NCBI GenBank assembly: GCA_028583605.1
Contig: CM053331.1
Span: 39,408,283 to 39,472,282 of the forward strand
Length of the DNA: 64,000 bases
Origin: Dastarcus helophoroides
Taxonomy: Eukaryota; Arthropoda; Insecta; Coleoptera; Bothrideridae
Direction: 5' to 3'
The notes under the pieces were generated by a model. That model had not been told where the DNA came from, did no database searches, and saw only the letters and a program-made list of their open reading frames with translations. Shown in pieces: positions 56,279 through 64,000 of the stretch. Each line of letters begins with the position of its first letter. Positions within the stretch are counted from its first letter, which is position 1. A program made the translations under genes and the position numbers.

Positions 56279-58050
56279 AAGGTTTTAATGATTGGTTTGC
56301 GGAGTCTGCTAAGTTTTGTTTTTGCTATTACGAAATTGGTTGCAATAAGTATTTTCGTGAATACAAGCTTCCAGAAGATAATGATATTCTGTTTCATTAT
56401 ATAGCTTCAGTTCTTTGTGGTTTGCCAAAAGATTGCAGCGATACCTTTGGATACGATGCAAAGGAGCTTGAATTAATAAACTTAATAAAAGACTTCATAG
56501 AAATAAATAACAGAGGTGATAAAGTTCGTTTGACAATTTTGCCAATTTTTATTTTTAAAGATGCGGATAATCAATGCATTCGACCCGTAATAAAGGTTTT
56601 GAGGAAAAATAGAACAAAGAAAAAGAAAGTCATATTTATTGATCACACGGGGCAAAAGTATGGTACGTGGAAAAAATATATTGAAGACAATTCTTGGAAA
56701 AATTGCTTTATACTTGTTCCCCAAAATGGACTTTTATCAAATGAACAGCTAAAACTGAGTGTGATCAAAATGCCTGAATCGTCAGATCAAGTTACTAATG
56801 AATTTTCTGGAATTTCACCCATAAAAGAAGCAGATATTTTTTTAGGTGAAATTTTAGAGATTCCTTCACCAACTTCTCTGGATATTTTAAAATACAAATC
56901 AGCATTTTCTCAGTACAACAGAATAAGTATACCTTTTGAAGATTTCAAATTAAATCGTGCAATTTTAAACAATGAGCGAATTGCCTCTTATAAAAGTGGT
57001 TTAAGTCGAGAAGAACTTGAAAAATTCAGTGCGCTTCTTCAAGGATACACTGAAAATATTCAAAAAGGACATGTTTATGACATCGAAGGAAAGGCTAAAC
57101 TATTAAGAGAGCTGAGTAAAGAAAATATTAAAAAAGTAATTGATAACTTAGAAATCGTCCCTGGTGGAATTTTTAAAGTTAATAATATGTTTTCTATTCA
57201 TCCGAAATCGTTCGTTCAAATTGGTTTAGAACAAAGGGACCACCTAGTTCGACAAACTGAACGGGTCCAAAAGAGAGAAATTTCCTTAGATGACTTTAAC
57301 GAAGACCAAGAAATTAGAACAATAAAGAGAGATTACACATTAGAAACGGAACAACAAAGAAAAATAGATAACGATTTCTTAAGACAACAAAATATTCGTT
57401 TTGACAGCTTTAGTTTGACCGATTGCAAACCACACGAAGTTACTCGATTAGCCGCTGTAGTTGGGGACGCAACTTCTAAACATGGGGAACAAATTTTAGC
57501 GTTGGCGAATGAATTTTGCGAAGATTTAGGCGGGGAAACAGTGGCTGACTACTGTTCTGTTACCGAATACTTATCTAATAACATTACGGATGAAGTAAAA
57601 CGTCTGCGCAAGCTCAAGAAAAATTGTAAAATTTCGCCGGAAAAATCGCAAAACCTTCCCAAGGAAGTTATCAATGATCAAGAATTTATTACACGGATAA
57701 AAAAAACATATCACGATTTATGTTTGACATATAAAAAGTTGGTTAAAGATGAGGAAGGTACGTCATTTTCTAGCCCTTTAACGGGCATTCATCACGCCCA
57801 TAAGCATGCTCCTGGTTTGAAAATGAGCTTAAAAGAATATTTAAATTTGGCTAAAACAATGGCGGGAGATGCGATAGCCGACAAAATTATGTACACCCAA
57901 GATGGGAGTCATCTCAAGTGCGAAACTATTTCTATAGAGTATGGTGCTCGTTTGGTGCAATTTGTCGCGTTAGCCGATAAAAAATCTGTCATTGCATCCT
58001 TGTATGTAGAAAAGACATTAAAATCCGCAAAATATTTTCAAGAAGAATGA
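56266..58050 (+). CDS. uncharacterised 594-residue intronless ORF with toxin-nuclease-like C-terminus
   Basis: The longest ORF in the window, with no intron and AT-rich codons. Residues 1-190 look alpha/beta (KKVIFIDHTGQKYGTW, CFILVPQNGLL); residues 200-490 are mostly helical and charged. From about 507 comes a compact domain with HHAHKHAPG (509-517), an Ala-rich helix (EYLNLAKTMAG) and strands (GARLVQFVALADKKSVIASL). The His-x-Lys-His start, the EY-L-x-x-A helix and the final strands resemble nuclease domains at the C-termini of bacterial polymorphic toxins. That is a visual similarity only. It overlaps the ORF at 55766-56278 by 13 bp. No membrane segment seen. It could be a horizontally acquired gene from a symbiont, a viral gene, or a lineage-specific insect gene. 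Confidence 0.65.
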   Translation: MVVLEGFNDWFAESAKFCFCYYEIGCNKYFREYKLPEDNDILFHYIASVLCGLPKDCSDTFGYDAKELELINLIKDFIEINNRGDKVRLTILPIFIFKDADNQCIRPVIKVLRKNRTKKKKVIFIDHTGQKYGTWKKYIEDNSWKNCFILVPQNGLLSNEQLKLSVIKMPESSDQVTNEFSGISPIKEADIFLGEILEIPSPTSLDILKYKSAFSQYNRISIPFEDFKLNRAILNNERIASYKSGLSREELEKFSALLQGYTENIQKGHVYDIEGKAKLLRELSKENIKKVIDNLEIVPGGIFKVNNMFSIHPKSFVQIGLEQRDHLVRQTERVQKREISLDDFNEDQEIRTIKRDYTLETEQQRKIDNDFLRQQNIRFDSFSLTDCKPHEVTRLAAVVGDATSKHGEQILALANEFCEDLGGETVADYCSVTEYLSNNITDEVKRLRKLKKNCKISPEKSQNLPKEVINDQEFITRIKKTYHDLCLTYKKLVKDEEGTSFSSPLTGIHHAHKHAPGLKMSLKEYLNLAKTMAGDAIADKIMYTQDGSHLKCETISIEYGARLVQFVALADKKSVIASLYVEKTLKSAKYFQEE

Positions 58051-58222
58051 CTTTTCCGTATCTTACATTTAAAAAGAAGAGCTTACGGTATTCCAAACAG
58101 CATATCATAAAAATTGCATTAATAATATAAAATTAGTAGTTGTTGCTTCGGTCGACAAGAAAACATTGCAAAATCGTATGAAGTTAAAAATAGAAAAATT
58201 TTACACAATTGATTTCAGAGAG

Positions 58223-58235
58223 AATAAATAATAAA
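58223..58235 (+). terminator. overlapping AATAAA poly(A) signals
   Basis: Two AATAAA hexamers about 175 bp after the stop at 58050, suited to ending a eukaryotic transcript of the ORF pair. Confidence 0.4.
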
Positions 58236-59110
58236 TAAGAAGGAAAGTTGAAACCTTTAAAGGAACCAAAGATATGGAAAATGCGTTAGATGCGGTGGTA
58301 TTCATTTATTGGTCAATGAAAAATTGTTATTGACATACTGTACGAAAACGCAAAGATAAAAATAGAATAGTTAAAACCTTCCAAAGACTTCGAAACTTGC
58401 ATGTTGTATCAGCAATGGAAAACAAGTTATGGAGTTATGGTGAAACTGTGTTGATCAATAAAAAATGTCATTACCACTTTGCATGAAGACGCAGAGAAAA
58501 CGTTGCAATTACTTTCAAAATGAATAAGTTATTATTCCATATAATCTTAATGACTTAAACGTTCAGGAGGGCCCCAATTGTAATCATTAAATAAAATTGA
58601 TTATTTCTACTCTACTGACATTCTTTCAGATACGTATTTCAGTTGCATAGGATTCGTGTTCTGTAAATAAATTAAGAGAATGTGTCCTTTGTAGTCGAAA
58701 GTCGTTTTCATTCGTAACCAGATTGCGTTATTAGTTGAAGTCTAGAACTATAAATTTAGGAACATTTAATCTTATTTATTTTATGCATAATATAAACTTA
58801 ATTAGAAATTGCATTATTAATTATTATAAATAAATGTTGATCGATTTTTGTGTTTTAATTTCGTGTTTGTCTTTAGAAATTAACTAGCTGATACTTACGA
58901 CTTCGCCTGAAAATTTTTGCGTCACCTATATTTTATTGACCCATCTCTACTTAGAGACAGGCAAGTAAAGGAACACGTGACACTTCTTGTTAACTTTTTT
59001 TGCGAAATTTTCGATTTTCTCTTTCTTTATCATTGTTTATTTAGTAAATTCTACAAATGTAATAGTTTTGCGACAAATTAGGTAAAAAAGCAGACTTCCA
59101 TCTTAAGTCA
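58236..59110. other. unique intergenic DNA
   Basis: About 58240-58530 contains two loosely similar blocks (CATTTATTGGTCAATGAAAA / TTGATCAATAAAAAATGTCA), perhaps an old duplication. No gene seen. Confidence 0.4.
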
Positions 59111-59113
59111 AAA

Positions 59114-59735
59114 TTATGTTTTCAACATTTCGAATTTAAACTTCTTTCTTTCTTCTTTCGCTTCTTTATCTAATTTGGTGGATTCTGGAAGTTCTGTGAC
59201 GTAATTTTCTTTATCTTCGATTTCTGGCAATTCTTCGTGGCGCAGAGCCGCTTTTGGTTTCGCTTTTTTTGGTTTTTCTTCTTCGGAAACAAGGGGTTTA
59301 TCCGGGATTGGTTTCAATGTCACTTCTTCTAGTGTTGTCTCAGGAATATGCTTTTCTTTTGGTTGTACTTTCTTTAGTTTAATAACTTCAGGAACTTCCT
59401 CTTCTTGTTCCAGAAGCTTTTTAATTTTCTTTGGTTTATCTTTCTTAGGTTTGTCTAACTCCAGAACGACTGTATCTTCTACTTCAGTTATTGTTTCAAC
59501 GTCGATCATTTCTAGTTGTTCAGGTTGAGGTATTTGAATTACTTCTTCTTCCTCTTCAACTTCTTCTGGTTTTTCTGCTTTCTCGGATCGAACCTTCTTA
59601 ACTTTCTTCTTGCGTTGCTTAACCTTCTCATCCTTCACTTCTTCAACCTCTTCATCTTCTACGGTTCCGTATACAGGTCTAAGAGGTACGACATCTTCTA
59701 CTTTAATGGGTTGAGCTTGAGCTACTTGGACGATA
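59114..59735 (-). CDS. sls: titin/Sallimus-like PEVK segment, C-terminal open block
   Basis: The minus strand is open from about 59735 (a shifted G-run) to the stop at 59114-59116, about 205 codons. It is Lys/Glu/Pro/Val-rich: VAQAQPIKVEDVVPLRPVYG, KKVKKVRSEKAEKPEEVEEE, then IKLKKVQPKEKHIPE and ETTLEEVTLKPIP, which echo the IKLKKV...IPEVLLEEVQLKP element of the block upstream. Titin PEVK segments are disordered springs in muscle sarcomeres. The expected C-terminal Ig and FN3 domains do not follow: the frame ends at KFKFEMLKT and no splice donor is seen before the stop. This suggests a truncated copy. An intact internal ORF starts at 59638. Confidence 0.55.
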
Positions 59736-62700
59736 ACGTCCCCTCACTTTCCCGTCTGCTTACTGGCTTCAGTTGTACCTCTTCCAGTAATACCTCGGGT
59801 ATTTCTCGCTTTTCAACTTCGACTTTCTTTAATTTTATCTGTTGTTGATGCCATGGAACTTTTTCGATTATGATCTGTTGTGGCTTTGGTCTACGTTTCG
59901 GTTTCTTTTGTTGAACTTTTTCGGTGATTGTGACGGTGGTCTCCGGTTTTTTACCTTCTTCTTCCACCGTTACGATTTCAACATCCTCTTCTTTGCTTCC
60001 CTTTCGTTTTCGGATTGTTCGCTTCTTTTTGATCTTCTTCTTTTCGGCTTCGGTAATAACTTGAACTTCTTCGGGAATTTCTTCGATAACTGCAGGTTCT
60101 TGTATTGGTGCTTCGATTTCTTCTACCGATACGATAGTTTGGGGTTGTTTGCCTTCTTTTTTAATTGTGACTATTTCAGTGTCTTCTTGTTTGCTACCCT
60201 TGCGTTTACGAATCACATGTTTATTCGTTACTGTTTTCTTTTTACCCTTTGATGTTACTTCTTCGGTCACGTGTACTTGTTAAGGTAGTTCTTCAATGAC
60301 TAACGCTTCGCTTGGTGCCGGGAGTTCTTCTTCGTGCACAGTTACAATTGTCTTTGGTTGTTCACCTTCTTTTTCGACGGTTACAATTTCTGTCTTCTCT
60401 TCCTTGTCACCTTTACGTTTCTTAATGACGCGCTTTTTGGTAACGGTTTTCTTCTTTCCGTCCTTAGAGACAACTTCGGAAACGTGAATTTGCTCCGGAA
60501 TTTCTTCAATAACTACAGCTTCTTCAGGTGCGGGCAACTCTTCCTCTTTAATAGTGACTATCGTTTCGGGAGTTTCCCCTTCTTTAGCAACAGTCGTGAT
60601 TTCTGTGGTTTCTCTTTTGTCGCCCTTTTTCTTCTGAATGATGCGTTTTTTAGTGACAGTTTTCTTCTTTTTGCCTTCTGGCGTAATTTCTTCAGTGATA
60701 TGAACCAACTCAGGTAATTCCACGATTGTCCCCTCTTCTGGCGTTTGTCTGGCAATTTTTTTATTCGGTGTAGTGGAAGTTCCACCTCTTCGATGACAAC
60801 GGAAGTTTCTGGTTTTTTATCTTCTTCCTTTCGCGTTATGATTTCAGTATCTTCTTGTTTACTTCCCTTGCGTTTTCTGATCACGCGTTTTTTCGTAATG
60901 ATTTTCTTTTTCTTGCCGGCTTTTACCTCTTCGATGACGTCTACTTGTTCAGGTAGTTCTTCAATGTACGTTGCTTCTAGAGGTCTTGGTATGTCCATCT
61001 CTTGAATAGTCACAAAGACCTCCAGTTTTAGCCTTCTTTCTCGATGGAAACAATTTCTGTTTGTTCCTGTTTGCTACCTCTACGTTTTTGGATGACCCTC
61101 TTCTTTGTAATCGTTTTTTTTTACCACGTTTAGTAATTTCTTCTTTAACTTCGACCTGCTCTGGAAGTTCCTCAATGATCTCTGGTTCTAAAGGTGCGGG
61201 AAGTTCCATTCCCTGAATAGTGATAACGGTTTCAGGTTTTTCGCCTTCTTTTTCAATGGTTACGATCTCCGTTTGTTCCTGTTTGCTACCTCTACGCTTC
61301 TAAATGACTCGTTTCTTTTTGACTGTCTTTTTCGTACCTTTATCGGTTATCACTTCAGTTTCATGGACTTTCTCGGGTAGCTCGATAATTTTAGTTTCTT
61401 CCAGTACTGGCATTTCTTCTTCTTGAATTGTTATCGTAGTCTCAGTTTTTTCACCTTCTTTCTCAACGGTTACGATTTCAGTTGTTTCCTGTTTGCTTCC
61501 TTTACGTTTTTGTATCACTCTCTTTTTAGTCACAGTCTTCTTTTTCTTGCCATCTGAGGCCACAAGGTCCGTGATCTGTATCTGCTTTGGCAAATCAGTT
61601 ATAAGCGCCGGTTCTTCTTTTATTTCGGCTACCTCGAGTGGTTTGCTTTCCCGCCGAAGTAGTTTCAATTGAACTTCTTCAGGGGTTTCCTTTGGCGCTT
61701 CTTTTTTCTGTTTAGGCGTTTTCTTTAGCGTTATTTTTTTGTTGATTCCACGGAACTTTCTCCACTTTAGAGGTTTTTGGTTTCCTCCAAGGTTTAGCCT
61801 CTTTAACTTCACCCGGTATCTCAATTTCTTTTATGGTTACCGTAATTTCTGGTTTCTTTCCTTCTTTAACTGTAACTATTTCGACATCTTCCTCTTTACT
61901 ACCTTTGCGTTTTTAAATAGTTCGCTTCTTTTTAATCTTCTTTTTGCCAGCTTCGGTTACTATTTGTATTTCTTCTGGTATTTCCTCAATGATGGTTGGT
62001 TCTTCTACTGGGGCTTCTATTTCTTCAATTGAAACGATAGTTTGGGGTTTTTCGCCCTCTTTTTCAACTGTAACAATCTCAGTATCTTCCTGTTTGCTTC
62101 CTTTACATTTCCTGATAACGCGTTTCTTAGTAATCGTCTTCTTTTTCCCTTGGGGTGTGACTCGCTCAGTTACGTGAATCTTCTCTGGTGGTTCTTCAAT
62201 TACCGTTGATTCAACTGGAGTCGGCAGTTCTTCTTCTTGTATCGTTACAGTAGTTTGGGGTTGTTCACCTTCTTTTTCAACAATGACTATCTCAGTTCTT
62301 TCTTCTCTGCGGCCTCTTCGTTTCTTAATGACGCGTTTTTTGGTAACTGTTTTCTTTTTACCTTCTTTTGGGACAACTTCAGATACGTAAACCTGCTCTG
62401 GTATTTCTTCTACAATAACAGTATCTTCAGGAACTGGAAATTGTTTCTCTTTGATGGTAACGATTGTTTGTGGTTTTCGCCTTCTTTGACGATCGTTGTG
62501 ATTTCAGTGGTTTCTTTCTTATCGCCCTTCTTCTTCTGAATGACTCGTTTCTTGGTTACAGTTTTCTTCTTTTTACCATCTGATTAATTTCTTCAGTTAC
62601 TTAAGGTAGCTCTGGTAATTCTACGATTGTTGCTTCTTCCGGTGTTCTACTTGGCAGCTCTTTTATGCGTCGAAGTGGTAAGTCTACCTCTTGAATAATA

Positions 62701-63835
62701 ACGGAAGTTTCAGGCATTTTACCCTCTTCTCGCGTTATGATATGGGTATCTTCTTGGCGACTTCCTTTACGTTTTTTAATTACGCGCTTTTTTGTTACTA
62801 CTTTCGTCTTCTTTCCTGCTTTAGTTTCTTCGATATATGTAGCTTCTAGAGGTCCTGGTATATCCATCTTCTGAATGGTTACAAAGACTTCAGACTTTTC
62901 GCCTTCTTTCTCGATTGATACAATCTCAGTTTGTTCCTGTTTGCTACCTTTGCGTTTCTGAATGACTCTCTTCTTTGTCACAGTTTTCTTTTTACCAAGT
63001 TTTGTAATTTGTTCTGTGATGTGAACTTGCTCGGGTAGTTTCTCAATGATTTCTGGTTCTACAGGCGCTGAAAGTTCCATCTCTTGGATAGTGACGATAG
63101 TTTCTGGTTTTTCGCCTTCTTTTTTAATGGTTACGATTTCCGTTTGTTCCTGTTTGCTACCTTTACGCTTCTGAATGACTCGCTCCTTTTCGACTGTCTT
63201 TTTCGCACCTTTATCGGTTATCACTTCAGTTTCATGGACTTCCTCGGGTAGCTCGATAATTTTGGTTTCTTCCGAACTGGCATTTCTTCCTCTTGAATTG
63301 TTATCGTAGTCTCAGGTTTTTCACCTTCTTTCTCAACGGTTACGATTTCAGTTGTTTCCCGCTTGATCCCTTTACGTTTTTGTATCACTCTCTTTTTAGT
63401 CACAGTCTTCTTTTTCTTGCCATCTGGGGCCACAAGTTCCGTGATCTGTATTTGCTCTGGCAATTCAGTTATGAGTGCTGGCTCTTTTTTGATTTCGGCT
63501 ACCTCGAATGGTTTGCTTTCACGACGAAGTGGTTTTAATTGAACTTCTTCAGGAGTTTCTTTTGGCGCTTCTTTTTTCTGTTTAGGCGTTTTCTTCAGCG
63601 TAATTTCTGGTTGATTTCACGGGACTTCCTCCACTTTGGTGGTTTTTGGTTTCCTCCAAAGTTTAGCCTCTTTAACTTCACCCGGTATCTCAATTTCTTT
63701 TATGGTTACCGTAGTTTCTGGTTTCTTTACTTCTTCTTCAACTGTAACTATTTCGACGTCTTTCTCTTTACTACCTTTGCGTTTTTTACCAGTTGGTTTC
63801 TTTTTAATCTTCTTTTTGCCAGCTTCGGAGTGTTT
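59114..63835 (-). pseudogene. sls: titin/Sallimus-like PEVK repeat block, disrupted
   Basis: A run of about 18 units of ~70 residues (~212 bp), each with G-KKK-TVTKKRVI-KRKG-SKQE, TEIVTVEKEGEKPET, a TVTIQEEELPAP-like acidic part and IEELPEQ. This pattern is that of insect titin (Sallimus) PEVK regions, elastic muscle spring segments. Groups of nine units form a ~1.88-kb super-repeat (W-N/H-QQ anchors near 59845, 61742 and 63611). The frame is broken repeatedly: in-frame stops near 60280, 61040, 61301 and 61917; shifts near 59735, 60750, 61114, 61755, 62478, 62590 and 63272. Several shifts lie in homopolymers, so sequencing error is possible for those, but not readily for the stops. Homology to sister units ends abruptly at about 63830. 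Probably a truncated duplicate of a titin gene. Confidence 0.7.
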
Positions 63836-64000
63836 TTTTATAGTCCAAACTTCAAAAAATAAAACTTAAAATGAAAGGGTCTAAAATACACACTTAACTT
63901 TCAAAAGAAAAATAAATTCATTAAAAAAAAAATATTTATCGAAAGATTGATATTGTAACGAAATGTAAATTATAGAATTTAGTACGTAAGAAAATTTTCT
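63836..64000. other. AT-rich DNA beyond the titin-like block
   Basis: Non-repetitive AT-rich sequence with no coding signal. The junction with the block shows no polypyrimidine tract on the minus strand, so it looks more like a breakpoint than a splice acceptor. Confidence 0.4.

Noticed and set aside
59516..62539. Plus-strand Phe/Leu/Ser-rich ORFs
   Set aside because: Antisense shadows of the Lys/Glu-rich titin-like block.

Overview
The window is nuclear DNA from an arthropod, most probably an insect. It is AT-rich and very gene-poor: short GC-richer exons with GT/AG borders sit in many kilobases of tandem repeats, with transposons of several eukaryotic classes. Two stretches point to animal, and one to insect, genes: the last two exons of a discoidin domain receptor tyrosine kinase (minus strand, 43.5-44.0 kb) and a Lys/Glu-rich PEVK-type block like that of insect titin (Sallimus; minus strand, 59.1-63.8 kb). 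I cannot name the species.

0.8-21.4 kb holds the 3' part of an unrecognised plus-strand gene. It has one internal exon (782-1097) and two duplicated terminal exons, 6986-7213 and 18614-19387. Both terminal exons join the internal exon in phase 0, and the second is expanded to about five internal repeats. Each lies in a duplicated segment of 2.3-2.9 kb with a shared 3' flank and a 20-bp minisatellite. Between them are a ~247-bp satellite with dimeric higher-order structure (two arrays), a PHD-finger ORF that is probably a retrotransposon remnant, a frameshifted pogo/Tigger-type transposon (12531-15804), a solo-LTR-like insertion (17454-17658) and AT-rich repeats.

21.5-43.2 kb is almost entirely satellite: a TCGAAATTTCGA-core repeat, a satellite alternating ~382/~453 bp (dimer ~835 bp), and about 32 copies of a ~322-bp unit. 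A 2.3-kb gap in the second array carries a foldback element with hammerhead-like motifs and a hAT-type MITE (28868-29396).

43.2-55.3 kb contains the receptor kinase 3' end and then a large palindrome. Two arms of 2.2-2.4 kb, each built of a three-monomer (A-B-C, ~450 bp) repeat, face each other across a 4.4-kb spacer filled with two more satellites. A transcript through it could fold into a long hairpin.

55.7-58.1 kb has two overlapping intronless ORFs (170 and 594 codons) of unrecognised family. The second ends in a short His/Lys-rich domain resembling C-terminal nuclease domains of bacterial polymorphic toxins, so horizontal acquisition is possible but unproved. 59.1-63.8 kb is the titin-like block. 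It is repeated at ~212 bp and again at ~1.88 kb, and is broken by several stops and frameshifts, so it is either a pseudogene fragment or poorly polished sequence.

No operons, tRNA, rRNA or CRISPR arrays were seen. The genes do not form an obvious pathway. The unifying feature is repeated evolution of higher-order tandem repeats in introns, intergenic DNA and coding sequence.
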